Part shown: positions 24,311-35,620 of the stretch, piece after piece | How positions within the stretch are numbered: position 1 is the stretch's first letter | Layout of the letters: every line of letters begins with the position of its first letter | From: Perognathus longimembris pacificus | Lineage: Eukaryota; Chordata; Mammalia; Rodentia; Heteromyidae | NCBI RefSeq assembly: GCF_023159225.1 | Contig: NC_063176.1 | Location: 9,374,963 to 9,438,962 of the forward strand | DNA: 64,000 bases | Direction of reading: 5' to 3' | The notes under the pieces: generated by a model | Databases searched by the model: none | Seen by the model: only the letters and a program-made list of their open reading frames with translations | Told to the model about the DNA's origin: nothing | Made by a program: the position numbers and the translations under genes

Positions 24311-24489
24311 ACTGTAACTACAGTGTGAAGAAACTGGGTCTTCACACTTGATGAAGACCAAAGTATACACTTTTGACAATCTCTTGCTGTAAGCCTAAGT
24401 AAAATGAACTTACTACCTTGCTCACAGTAAAGAGAGGAGACGCAAAAAGTACAGTCTTTATACTCTGTGCACACTATTTTAGATTCATT

Positions 24490-24640
24490 ATTGAGCTTCT
24501 ATGCAACGAAAAATCTATACATTTTTAATAGCAGCAAGTACTAAGGTTCATAATGAATAAAGGTGACTTGCCCAATGTTAAATAATTAGTTGCCAAGGTG
24601 AGAATTAAAACCCAAGGTGAGACTTAAATACCTTTATAGA
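24490..24640 (+). mobile_element. Possible MIR fragment
   Basis: GGTGACTTGCCCAATGTTAAAT, AATTAGTTGCCAAGG and GAATTAAAACCC follow the MIR/L2-era pattern in order, with high divergence. Confidence 0.45.
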
Positions 24641-25165
24641 TTATTTTCTACTTGGAGTTATACTTTCAAAAATTAATATAGTAATAAGAAATATTGCTAC
24701 AGAATCATAGGAATACCTAAGCATTTTGATTAACTATTATTTACCCAACACTGTTTTGAGATTTTGTTAATGTTAAATTCAAACTTTAAGTTAGTATTCG
24801 TATCATTTAATGTATTTATAAAAGATTAACAGTACTGAATATCATGCCCAATTAATTATGAAGGTAAAGTTTAAGCCAAGAGTTTTTACCATTAGTGATT
24901 ACTTGTTGTAAAATTTAAAATTATATTTTTCTGCTGTAAAAATATTTATTCTTATTTTGAAATTATGCTGTTTTAAATTACTTGTTTCTTTATTCTGAAT
25001 ATATTCACAAAGCACACCATCATTTATTTAAGAAAAGTATTCTTAAGATGCTACTCATTTGACCACAAATACATTCAAGAATTACATTATCAGCTAATGA
25101 CCATGAAGTATGAAATGTATGCCAATTATATGGATACTTTAAAATAATATGCATTTTTTAAGAAC
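24641..25165. other. Unique very AT-rich sequence
   Basis: About 0.5 kb rich in TTTAAA-type motifs. No gene or repeat recognised. Confidence 0.5.
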
Positions 25166-25169
25166 GTAA

Positions 25170-25370
25170 CTTTGAGTGCTGGTGGCTCAGGTCTCTAACT
25201 CTAACTACTCAAGAGGCTAATGTTTGAGCACTGTTGTTTGAAGATAGCTCGGCCAAGAAAAGCCTGAAGTGTAACTTTGGCTCAAATGGTAGTAAAATAA
25301 CTAGTCTTGAGTAAAATAACTGAGGGATAGCACCAGACCCTAAGTTCAAGTTCCAGGAGAGGCACAGAAA
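25170..25370 (+). mobile_element. Composite B1/tRNA-like SINE
   Basis: GAGTGCTGGTGGCTCAGGTC, ACTACTCAAGAGGCTAATG and GCTCGGCCAAGAAAAGCCTG form the B1 half. TTTGGCTCAAATGGTAG, CTAGTCTTGAG and CCCTAAGTTCAAGTTCC form the tRNA-like right half. A GA/GGAA tract directly follows, replacing the tail. Confidence 0.75.
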
Positions 25371-25376
25371 AAGAAT

Positions 25377-25458
<82 letters not shown>

Positions 25459-25627
25459 GGAAGGAAGGAAGGAAGGAAGGAAGGAAGGAAGGAAGGAAGG
25501 AAGGAAGGATAGAAGGAAGGAAGAAAGGAAAGAAAAAAGGAAAAGAAGAAAGGAAAGAATGAACAAAGAAGAGGAAGGGAGGGAAAGAGAGAGGGAGGGA
25601 CAAAAGGAGGGAGAGAGTAAGAAAAGA
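25371..25627. repeat. (GA)n(GGAA)n polypurine tract
   Basis: About 75 bp of GA units, then about 55 bp of GGAA units, then irregular purine sequence, for roughly 250 bp that is nearly all purine on the plus strand. Three long overlapping Ser/Leu/Pro-rich frames on the other strand are translations of this tract. Confidence 0.97.
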
Positions 25628-25718
25628 AAAGCAAGGAAGCTGTATGAGTGAAAAGAGTACATGTTGTATAAGATATAAGGTAATATTAAGAAGATAATAA
25701 TGGGTAATATTAAGTAAG

Positions 25719-26245
25719 TAACAAAGTACAGTTAATGGATATAACACATTACACTGAAGGGTATTCTTTAGACTGGTCCTTGGATAATTACCAATTGGAT
25801 GTTCTGTTCCATTGGTTGAGGGTTAAATAGTGCTAATGCTTCTAAATTGTTTCTTCTTCCCTTTCATATTCAGCCATTTGGAAAGTTAAGATCAAAATGA
25901 TATTTATAGGTTTGTCAAGGCTCATTATTGAACATGTAGGATGGCTGAAAAAGTGGATCTTTCCACAATATGCCCCTCAAATTTCTTTCCTTACTCCTCA
26001 GCAGAATCACAAAGTAGACAACTAGGGTCTCAGCGAAAAGTCAAGGCCTTTTCTAGTGTGACTTACTTGTTGAGAAGGAAACGTAGGGAATGATGTGCAG
26101 GACCACTAGAAGGAAGAGATCATTGACACTGGTGAACCCTCAACCAGTTGGACCAAACACTTAAATTTCTAGTTATCCAATGACTAGATTACAGAACACA
26201 CTCTTCAGTGCACTGTGTTCTATCCCTTAACTGTATACTAACTAC
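25719..26245. repeat. Imperfect inverted repeat, arms about 110 bp
   Basis: Reverse complement of 25719-25824 aligns with 26135-26245: both read AACCCTCAACCA, then GGAAC/GGACC, TTATCCAA, CTTCAGTG and TTAACTGTA in the same order, at roughly 70-75% identity by eye. The loop is about 310 bp. It could be a decayed DNA transposon with long terminal repeats or an old inverted duplication. Confidence 0.65.
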
Positions 26246-26585
26246 ACACAAATTGCTTGTGATTCATTGGAAACCATCCTTTTGACAGGCCTTCATCTAC
26301 TGCAAGCAGTAATAGATACTTGTGGGCAAAAGAACAGAAACGCTATCCATAATACTTCCCGGAGTACAAGCATTGATGAAAGAACACCAGCGAGGTGAGA
26401 GTAGGAAGAACGCCAGCTAGGGAGGGGAGAAATGAAAGGAATCTCCCCAACCATATGTATTGTTCCACATACATTTGGTTTCAGTCAGTTGACAAGAGAA
26501 CATTTGCGTCTGTCTGTTTCAGTGTTTTTTAAAGACTTCCTTGGAGGACACTTCTTCCTATGCTTAACTTGTTTGTTCAGTCCCT
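26246..26585. other. Unique sequence, no gene seen
   Basis: No recognised repeats or genes. Confidence 0.45.
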
Positions 26586-26840
26586 CCAGTCGACTGCTAG
26601 TGTGATAATTCAATGTGGCAACTGAACCATATCTGAAATTCATAATAAAATAAAACCCATTAGTGAGGCATCAGTCAGCAATAAAAATAAATTCTGCAAA
26701 GCAGCTACTTTAATTAATAATGGAGAGTGTTGAAAATGAGAGATTAATGATGTCATAAAGTAGAAAAATTAAAATGCCTATGTAAAACCTAATGGAATAA
26801 TAATTCTGAAGATATACCTGATCATACAAGAGTTACTGGG
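26586..26840. promoter_or_regulatory. Candidate homeodomain-site-rich element
   Basis: Repeat-free, with dense ATTA cores (CTTTAATTAATAATGG near 26708-26723, GAGATTAATGATGTCAT near 26740) and GATAATTCAATG. This is the kind of clustering seen in developmental enhancers. It is an inference from motif density only. Confidence 0.3.
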
Positions 26841-29530
26841 ACCTTTCTCTCATCGTAAGGTTGTTACTCTGAAAGTCATAAAGTCAGTGAAAGAGGAATA
26901 TGCACCATCAGCTTTATTGAGTGTGTAGTTTATTGTTTTATTTTAAAAGTTAATACCATGAAATACATAATAATGTCTTGCAATTCATTTTATTGCTTCT
27001 ATTTATACCCAGATAAATGATAAATTTGTTTTCAAATTTCTTCACTTATTCTTTCTGCTCACATATAATGGCTCCAGCATAACTTTCAAATCATAAAAGC
27101 TTCCTTTGACTCAGTAAAAGGTAAAGCCTTAAATATTTCTTATTCCTCATCAGTTTTTCCAGAATGAAGAAATTATGTACTAAATGAAGTCTGGTCTGTC
27201 AGTTGTTTACTTTCTTTTTATTTTTGTTCTGTTTTTGACACCCTATTTGGAATTCAAAGAAGGCATGATGTACTATATGGATGAATAATTCAGGTTAGGT
27301 CAGAGTATCTGATATCCTAATTTTGTTTTGTCACTGCTATGCAAGGGAGATCAAAGTCAAATCTTTTCAGTGTTTCTGTTTTCTCTAGGGACCTTTTTAT
27401 CAGTCTTCTGTATACTGATATGTAGCTATACTGTTAGGACAGGAGAGGCTGTTACTAACATCTTAGCTATGTCTTTGTATGGACATTAGTAAGACAATTA
27501 CATCCTCCGTAATACTGCTTTATTGCTATTTAGCAAAAATCATTTACTATACTAAACTTATGTTCCTGACTTCAACATTTTTCTTGAAAAATCACAGAGA
27601 AAATGGTAGTGCCTTTACATGAGCATACGAAAGCATTAAAAGGTTAGAAGGAAGAAGAAATTAGGTTGTTGCTAATTCATTCCTTCTGAATGTTGTTTTT
27701 TTATGTTTTCATCAGTAAACTCATGGTGGATTTTGTTTGTGGATGTTCCCCACAAAAATCTCACTACTCTAATTTTCCACCATAAGAAAATAAGATATTT
27801 GATTGTCCCATAAATCATCTTTCCAAGAAAACGAACTGTTCTTGCAGAAGAATGGCAGATGGAGCAGCTTTTACCAGTGGGGGGGGGGGGGGGGTTTGGT
27901 CTTTGCTGCCAAGGATATTGAGGAAAGAAGGAATTATGCTAATTTATCTATTTTTCTCTTTTGCAAGCAACTTTATGTATATAAGGAATTCACTCATTTC
28001 AGGATGTAAGTTAGTATTATTTTATTTTTAGCAGTTGGCCCACATCACAAGCTGTGTGTAGAATGTATATGCACTGCTTAACCTTTCAACATTACATATA
28101 TATGCAATATACTGGTAAGGTTTTTTTCTGCTCATTGGATTTCAAAAAAAATATCACTGGAAGGTCAAGGTCTGGAAAACATTCTGGGTTGTCTTTGTGG
28201 ATGCTCATTTTCTGAGGTCATGTACAGAAACTGAGACGTCTCAAAAATTAGAGACTTTATTTTTCTGATGTAAAGCCAAATAAATGGAGATATGCAAAAT
28301 GAACTAACTCTCATAATGGGTAACCATTCAAGGACTTTTCTTGTCAAAATTGTATATGAATAGAGTAGTTAGGCTATTCCAAACTAGACTGCACTCACTG
28401 AATTTTTAGTCGGGGCACCTTTTCCATCTTTCCTTACTTCATATAATGGGTGATTAAAAGCAGAATATGCTTTTTTCTCTGTAATGAACAACGCTGATTT
28501 TCCTTGTTTTGCCAAGGGCAGAGGTTATTCTAAGGAGTAGTCAAGAGATCAGTCCACTGGGACATAATTATTTCCTGCTCTTCAAAGAGAATATTTTATG
28601 AGTATTAGTAGTTTTCTCAGGCAGTCACATGTGTATTGTGATTGGAAGATCAAATCCAAAACCTTTGAGCGTTCTTAAAATAAACATAGCCTGTGAAAAT
28701 AAGCAAATTCATTACAATTCCTACTTTCTAAGATGGTCTTTTTCTTCCTTTTCTTGCTAAAAAAATCAGTTTTTCATTTTCTTTATTTCTCCCCATGTTC
28801 TTTTAGTGTCTGCTGTTTGTCCACTTCAGAGGAGAAGTCCCGTTGTTTGCAGACTTTATAACCTTGATGGCTGTACATGAATTTGGTGCACAACAAAGTT
28901 AGAGTGGAATGACTGTGTCCCAAGGTACACTGATATCAGAAGAATAGTATATTAGTATGTGAGATGTATTGTTTAATTCTAATAGAGAATGATAAAGGAT
29001 ATATAGATCTCATTTGCTTTTTGCTAAATTTTAACTTTAAATGAAGGAAGTCTTCTTTTTTTACCTGAGCTCCTCTTCGTAGTTGATAAATGAAACTGAT
29101 AAAGTTCAAACCAAATCCCTCAAACTATTTTTTTTAATTCTAGTCAGTACAGGCGATTTGGTGATGCCAAATAAAGGCTTTGCAGATTGGTATTTTCTTT
29201 TATCCAGTGAATACCAGTTGAATTTCCTCTCCTCTCCAAATGGGGATTTGTAGACCAATGTTGGTTCTTTTCTGGAGTAAATAGATTCTAAGGTTGGTGT
29301 CATACTGATAAAAGAGCTGAAAAAGAAAAGCTGTATTTGGAGGGACGGGACACCCTGAAAATTCACAATCAGGAATTTAAAAATTTAATCGCTAAAGAAA
29401 CCAGGGGAAGTAGTGCATTCTTAGATCGTGGAAGAAGAAGCAATGTGATGAGCAGGCCTTTTTTTTTTCTGCCATTGTTAACACTCCAATACATTTCTGT
29501 AAAATGCATCAGCTGCTGCATATGCTTCTA
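26841..29530. other. Unique sequence, possible MIR scrap
   Basis: About 2.7 kb. A weak MIR-like order (27285-27470) and a G16 run at 27879-27894 are the only features noticed. Short frames (27803-28009, 28165-28347, 29106-29366) show no domains. Confidence 0.5.
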
Positions 29531-29534
29531 ATTC

Positions 29535-29620
29535 GAGCCATTGGGAAGCTGAGGCAGGAAGTACACGGGTTTGAGGGCAGAATGGGTTACATAGTGAGAC
29601 TCTTATGTCAAAAAAATCTA
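29535..29620 (+). mobile_element. B1-like SINE fragment
   Basis: CATTGGGAAGCTGAGGCAGG, GGTTTGAGGGCAGAATGGG and ACATAGTGAGACTCTTATG follow the B1 monomer from its middle to its end, with an A run after it. Confidence 0.75.
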
Positions 29621-30040
29621 CATAATTTATTCTAAACCTTCACCCAAAGAGGCCCATCCAAATCATATTCTTAAATGCCTTCTGGTGTTTTTAAAACCCC
29701 AACTATCATTCATATTTTCAAGGGACAAAAATGAAGTTTCAGGACTTCTACTCTCTGACTTCTACTGACTTCTAGACAATGTGGCATGGATGAAAGTTCA
29801 GACAGCTTCTTTTTGTCCAAGATCAAAGGCGTTCAACAAGACCAGAAGGCATTGCATATTTCCCCAAATCTGTCTGTGAACATAAATCTGTCTACAAACT
29901 CTGAAGTGAAAACATCATTGGACCAGAGGTTAGAAATAGACTCATTAAAATTCAGTTTCAGTCTAGATTTAGGCCTTGATTTATTTTTAGTTTATGTATT
30001 CATTTATTTGGGGCTTTTATTAAACTTTTTTTTGGTCTTT
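29621..30040. other. Unique sequence, no gene seen
   Basis: Holds the first half of a 135-residue frame (29786-30193) whose second half runs through two SINE fragments, so it is not a gene. Confidence 0.5.
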
Positions 30041-30044
30041 TCTC

Positions 30045-30120
30045 TTTTGATCCTGGGGTTCGAACTCAGGACAGCACACGTGTGTGCAAGCACTTTGCCA
30101 CTGAGCTATGTACATCCCAG
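30045..30120 (-). mobile_element. ID-like SINE fragment
   Basis: Reverse strand: GGCTGGGATGTACATAGCTC, AGTGGCAAAGTGCTTGCAC, GAGTTCGAACCCC, an ID monomer with the B box preserved. Confidence 0.75.
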
Positions 30121-30164
30121 CCTTACCGTTCAGTTTATTTTTGTGAAATATGTGTGTACGTGTG

Positions 30165-30392
30165 TGTGCGTGCACGCTAAACTTTGGGGTTAAACTCAGG
30201 GTTTCAAACAAGACTCGTGCTCTACCACTTAAGCTACTGCTTCAGTTCTGGCTTTTTTGGTTGTTTATCGGAGATAAAAATCTTATGGACTTTTCTGGCA
30301 GGGCTGACTTTAACTGCCATCCTTGAATTTCAGTCTCCTGAGTACCTGGAATTACAGGCCCTACCCAGTAGCATCCAACTGGAGTGGAACCT
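30165..30392 (-). mobile_element. Composite B1/tRNA-like SINE
   Basis: Plus strand has the complement of the right monomer (GTGCTCTACCACTTAAGC, TTCAGTTCTGGCTTTT), then TTATCGGAGATAAAAATC, then the complement of the B1 half (CTTGAATTTCAGTCTCCTG, GTACCTGGAATTACAGGCCC). It abuts a GTGTGTGCGTGCACG stretch. Confidence 0.8.
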
Positions 30393-30654
30393 TTTATTCC
30401 ATAGGGATGTAAATTTTTATAGGTATTGGTTCTTTTTTTTTTTTTTTAAGTGCGTCTATTTGTTTATTTTAGAGCTGCTTTGTTCGAGGTGAAATCTAGA
30501 AGTGACTAGGAACTACAGAAGCAGGTAACTAGGCTAGCCTAGATTTTAAGTTTTGGACACATAGACTTAACAGTGCTTTTCATTTTATCGGCAACTCGTG
30601 GAAGTAATGGAGGAAAATTTAGAGACCTGAGCCTCTAGTTGAAGTTTGTTTTTT

Positions 30655-30864
30655 GTTTTTTGTTTTTTTTTTGCCAGTCCTGGGGCTTGGACTCAGGGGC
30701 TGAACACTGTCCCTGGCTTCTTTTTGCTCAAGGCTAGCACTCTGCCACTTGAGCCACAGCGCCACTTCTGGCCATTTTCTGTATATGTGGTGCTGGGGAA
30801 TCGAACCCAGGGCCTCATGTATATGAGGCAGGCACTCTTGCCACTAGGCCATATCCCCAGCCCC
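30655..30864 (-). mobile_element. Dimeric ID-like SINE, young and intact
   Basis: Near-consensus reverse-strand copy with an A-tail read as T runs at 30655-30674. The target-site duplication GAAGTTTGTTTTTT starts at 30641 and again at 30865. Confidence 0.97.
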
Positions 30865-31079
30865 GAAGTTTGTTTTTTTTTAAATAGGGCTTTCAACACT
30901 GTTTTATAAAATTATTGAGTCCAACTTCATATAATAGAGTCCTAAAAATCATACTACCTCTTGGCATTGAGTTAATTGCTAAACACCTTTGTAGTTTTGA
31001 GTTCTTTTCCACTTCTCAGTTTTTAGTTCTATAGTAAGATTGCTATTCAGAAGTTCATACATTAGTTTTTTTTATTTAC

Positions 31080-31800
31080 TAGACATTTATTGTGTACCTG
31101 GTATTGGCCAAGACTGAGAGCCAGATGATACAGAATTTTAAAAAATAAACTAACAACAACGCCCCCCCCCCCCCAATATGTCCTTACTCCCATGAAGCTT
31201 AATGCCATTTGAGAGAGATTATGAAAGAAAAATGAACTGGAAACATTCTAAATAACTTTATAGTTAAAGTAGCCAAGTTAGGGAGACACAGAACTACAAA
31301 GAAAGGTCAGATAGGTTCTACTAAAAATAAATTTTAAACTGAAACCTAAATGATAGGTAGGAAGTAACTTTTCTAGCCTTGTAATAGACTACCCTTGGGA
31401 TGATCTAGGAGAAGAGCAAGTACAAGCATAACCCTGAAACAAACATATTTGGCTTATTTGGGGTGGGGGGTGGGGGTGGCAGAGAAAAGGTCAGGAGAGC
31501 TGACATTTAGTGTGGCAGGCCAGGTAGGGTAAAAACTGGCAGAATCTAAATCATATAGGCTCCTGAAATGTCAGGGCAAGAGCTTGGATTTTCTGTTACT
31601 TTCTTTTAAATCATGTAGAGAGTTCTAAGAAGTGAGGATGACATATCTGTTTTACATTAGGTAACACGTATCCTTATGGGAGTGAACTGTGCGTAAGACA
31701 AGAAGGCAACTGATCAGTTTCTGGGTTATTGCAGTTTTCTAGGAACAATTATCAGATGCTGGGAGGACAGGAACGGTGAGCTGTAAAAAGAACTTCACTG
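31080..31800 (+). mobile_element. Long ancient mammal-wide repeat (L2-era)
   Basis: The order of motifs matches a long ancient repeat remembered from many mammals: ACATTTATTGTGTACCTGGT, GATACAGAATTTT, CCATGAAGCTTAATGCC, GAAACCTAAATGATAGG, AGGAGAAGAGCAAG, AAATCATATAGGCTCC, GAGCTTGGATTTTCTG, GGATGACATATCTG and GGGTTATTGCAGTTTTCTAGG. Divergence is high. A C13 run (31162-31174) interrupts it. The exact family name is uncertain. Confidence 0.6.
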
Positions 31801-32190
31801 ATTTGGAAATTTTCTTACTTTATTCTCTCATTTTCATGCATTGCTTTTTTTTGGGGGGGGGCACTTCTTTTAGCCATCAAATTAAGTGATGTTATGTGTC
31901 TATTGTCTATCTCTCTAGATTATATTTATCCATATTACAGTATTATAAATATCTATCAATGAGTATAAATATGCATGGACAAATATTAGATCTATCCACC
32001 TGTAGATACCTGGGAAGTATGGAAAAAATAAATTTTAAAGGTTAGGTGCTCTTTTCATGATAATATATAAATTGAATTATATGAAGTACTAAGCTTCCTT
32101 CAGTACTTACTTAGTAGGGGTATTTATTGATGATCTGGGAAAATATAACATATAGAAATATAACTTGCAGAAATAAAAGCACAATTGATT
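31801..32190. other. Unique sequence, no gene seen
   Basis: AT-rich with a G8 run (31853-31861); no repeat recognised. Confidence 0.45.
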
Positions 32191-32194
32191 TTAA

Positions 32195-32655
32195 TGTCTT
32201 TGTTTAATTATTTTTAAAAGTTTTATTATACAGGTGATATACAAAAGGGTTACAATTACATAAATCAGATGAAGAGTAAATTTCTTTTTGGACATTGTCT
32301 CCCCTTCCTTTGCTCTTTGTCAGTTTGCCCCCTGTCCCACCAACAAATTCTGTAGTTCATTTTCAAAATAGTGTCTAGTGAGTACCATTGCTGCATTGGT
32401 TCACTCTTTATCCCTCCATTTCTATGCCCCTCCCTCCCAAAAACAGATAAACAAACAAAAAACATGAGAAGGAGAAAAACAAAAAAAAAAGCAACAAATA
32501 AAATACCTTCTTTCCATTTCCTGGAATTCATTCCAGTAAATATTACTTTATATGACACATGCACATAGGCATTGTGTTCCTCTCCAAAGAGTATCATCCT
32601 TTGGTCTCAATGTGTTTGAATACCTTGAGTCCTATATAACTTATCACATCCTCAT
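32195..32655 (-). mobile_element. Older L1 3' end, same subfamily as 6010
   Basis: Reverse-strand L1-type 3' UTR sharing ordered blocks with 6010-6520: TACAGGTGATATAC, GGGTTACAATTACATAAATC, CATTGCTGCATTGG, ATCATCCTTTGGTCTCAATG and CCTATATAACTTATCAC. An A-rich patch (32450-32500) lies at the same relative place in both. Confidence 0.7.
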
Positions 32656-33522
32656 TATTTGAACTCTATCTTCCTAATACAAGAGAATGATTTTAATTTG
32701 TAAATTCCCTATGGTTCAGAAAAGTTTGGTTACTGTGTTCGTTGTTTTATTATCTGTGATGCTAGATTTCATATTTTCTACCATTAATGCATTTCATAGA
32801 CCTAATTCTGGACAATGGCATATACGGCTGATTAATGTCTGCTTCTTATACCCCTAAAAAAGTAGCAATTATTAAAAAAAAGATAAAGCATATTTCTTTT
32901 GTGAACCTACATACCAATATCTTAGTATATTGTGACTCATGTTTGACCCAGAGATTAATAGGTTCATTAAATAGCCTTCTACCATGTAATAATTCAGTGT
33001 TGTTAGAGTATATTTGTTATGTACTGTCAAGGTTCTTTGGGGATTAAAGGAGTGCTAGAAATGACTTTCCCTATATCAAGAGCTATTAACTTATTTATTT
33101 TATTCTTGAATATTATACATTAGTTGGTTCCTCTTTGTCTACTGGTTGTGGTGCAGTTCAGAAGGACACAATAAAAATGAATTATGAGATATAAATGCAG
33201 ATTAATGATGAGAACAGTAGCTTGTGTCCCACTTATATCATTTGATTGGAGAATGAAAAACAAAGTTTGAAGATCGTCTCTTCTTCCCTAAGTAGAGAAT
33301 TCAGGATCTGTATATATTTTGTAATCTGTCATGCCAACAATTTTAATGTCAAAGTATTTTCCTAAACGACATTTATTTTAATCTCCAGTCTGATATAAAA
33401 TTTTAAGAAAAGTTGTTTTATGTATTATGAAACAAGCGTAACTGTGTAAATAGATGATTTTTTATATTAAATATTTCAATAACTTTGAAAGAAGATTATT
33501 TTGAACCATAGTGGAGATATAA
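32656..33522. other. Unique AT-rich sequence
   Basis: About 0.9 kb without recognised repeats or genes. Confidence 0.5.
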
Positions 33523-33524
33523 AC

Positions 33525-33690
33525 AGAAGGTGTGAATTTCAGCTCTGATTTTGGCTAATGGTCCACACTTTTACTTTATCTGAGCTCCAGAGACCACATA
33601 AGCCAAAGGGCTAAATTATTCTGCCCTGCCTTTCTCTCCTGATTATTTTAATGACCAGATGAGTTAATGCCTGGGAATTGTGAGGGATAG
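33525..33690 (+). mobile_element. MIR SINE fragment
   Basis: GAATTTCAGCTCTGATTTTGG, TACTTTATCTGAGCTCC and AATGACCAGATGAGTTAATGC follow the MIR order, with high divergence. Confidence 0.5.
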
Positions 33691-34590
33691 TGAACTTGTA
33701 CCATGTTGTAGGATTTTTGAGTCATCACGCATTTTCAGAAGAATTAACTGCACCACTGGCTGCTTATGTCTTGTGCTGTGGAGTGCTTGTCTACAATATG
33801 ACAGAGGCAATGTCAACAGAGTCTAAAAAGAAGGCTCTTGTGCTTTTGACCAGGATGAAGACTCTGAATCACCTTGGTGCATTAAGGCTGTATTCTAGCG
33901 CAGCACACAAGGATTCCCAGTTTCCAACTCTGTCAGACATTACTGTGAATATAGCTCCAAGCTCTTGTTCACTGCTTGCTGGACTAATGAACTGCTATTC
34001 ACTGTATCACACTGCATTGACCTAAAACAGTTAGTGAGCTATTGGTTATTTGTTTGTTTTATAAATAATTTGATTATCAGCATTATTGTGTCAAAAATTT
34101 TAATTCCCTGCAATAAAATAAGGTAGGATGCTTAGATCTGTCCAAGTTCATCTTCAATTTTATCTGTAAAAGTTTCAATAGGTGTTTGTACTTTTAAATG
34201 ATTTATAGATGTATATGTTTGAGTCCTAAATTCTGTTGTGACTGTGTTTGAATATATGTCTGCAAAGATTATGAAGGTTAAATGAAGTCATAAGTATGAA
34301 TTTCTAATCTGACTAGTGTTCTAATATGATGATAAAGCACCAGAGCTCTTATTCTTCACCTAAGGACAAAAAGAGAATTGGCGATTTGTAAAAAGAGGTT
34401 GAGAGCCTTACCTGGAGTCGTTTGAGTTAGACTTTCTATCCTCCACAAGTATCAAACACGCATTGCTTTTCTTTAAGCCGCCCAGTCTATGGAAAGCTGG
34501 ACCCACTAATATACTAATAATACCTAAGGATACTTGAAGTAACTCAAACCTGCACCTCCTTACTGTCTGTTGTAGCTGTCTGTTGCTACT
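33691..34590. other. Unique sequence with an unexplained open frame
   Basis: A frame at 33690-34025 (111 codons) stays open in a unique segment of average base composition. It encodes no recognisable domain, signal peptide or low-complexity tract. No promoter, splice context or homology was recognised, so it is recorded only as a curiosity. Confidence 0.4.
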
Positions 34591-34594
34591 TACT

Positions 34595-34700
34595 TAGGTT
34601 ACAGAACTCCAGAGGAAAAAAGTTAATAGAATAGTGAAAGATACAAGAACAAGAGTGAGATTTATTGCAAGGAATTGTTTATATAGTTGTGGAAGCTGGT
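34595..34700 (-). mobile_element. DNA transposon terminal fragment
   Basis: GGTTACAGAACTCCAGAGGAA, GAGTGAGATTTATTGCAAGG, AATTGTTTATATAGTTGTGG and AAGCTGGTAAGTGC match, in order, the terminal segment of a mammal-wide DNA transposon whose complement begins the element at 36568. The family name is uncertain. Confidence 0.5.
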
Positions 34701-35445
34701 AAGTGCAGAAGCTATATAGCAAGCTAAGACTAGATTCAGTTAAGAGGCAATATTCTAGTATTGAATTTTAGGGGGAGAGACATAGGCAGAATTTCTGTTG
34801 CATCCTGGAGGTAGAACATTTTCGTTTTCACTTTCTCCTTTGGGAGACATCCATCTCTGTTCTTATTTCCAATGAATTCGATGAAACATATCCATGTTAA
34901 AAAAGGAAGTACTCTTCCCAGACGATTTGGAGTGCTGCTCAACACATGAAATTGGCTATCATACTGCTATGAAAATGCACACAAATAATGACTTTACACA
35001 AAACACATTATCATGCTATTTTAATGGTCAATTCCTGGAATGGCTTTGGTCTACCCAAGAGGAAGACACAATTGGTTTTCAGTCAGTTCTGGTAGAGTAT
35101 CTGCTTCCTTGCCTTCTTCAGCTTCTAGAGGTTGCTTGCATTCTTTGACACTTATCTTCATTGCTTTACTTGCAAATCCAGATCTTTCTTGTACTGCCTG
35201 TTCACCAGTGCTGGGTTCTTATTGTATTTATATGAGTCTTTGGTCCTTACATTGGAACCATGTAGGTTATTTGTGAATAGTCAACAGATTACTGACCTTA
35301 ATTCCATTTGGAAATTTAATTTTTCTTTGCTATGAATATCACATATTATGAGCCCTTGGTATTGAGTTTACAGTGATCCATTCTTTGCCTACTGTACTCA
35401 CCAATTGTCACAAAAAGGCTTATAGTCAGAGTTGAAAACTGATCT
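34701..35445. other. Unique sequence, no gene seen
   Basis: Three overlapping plus-strand frames (34894-35335) have no domains. The region may include more of the decayed transposon. Confidence 0.45.
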
Positions 35446-35449
35446 TGGA

Positions 35450-35620
35450 GTTAAGTACCTGATTTGGCAGTTTTAGTTCTTCCTCTTGTTACCTGTGCTC
35501 ATCTTTCACGTGACTTGACTGTGTTTTGACCTTGTTTTTCACCTTGTAAACTGGACTATTTAATAAGGAAATACTTATGAAGCCCTAGGAAAGTGATAGG
35601 CACATATTAGAAACTCATAG
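35450..35620 (+). mobile_element. MIR SINE fragment
   Basis: TTCACCTTGTAAACTGGAC, TATTTAATAAGGAAATACTTATG and GTGATAGGCACATATTAG occur in the MIR order, including its 3' end. Confidence 0.5.

Noticed and set aside
25209..25747. Three long overlapping minus-strand frames rich in Ser, Leu, Phe and Pro
   Set aside because: They translate the GA/GGAA tract in all three phases; openness comes from the repeat, not from coding.
29786..30193. 135-residue frame with a hydrophobic stretch
   Set aside because: Its second half is SINE sequence (30045-30193) and the hydrophobic stretch comes from T-rich DNA.
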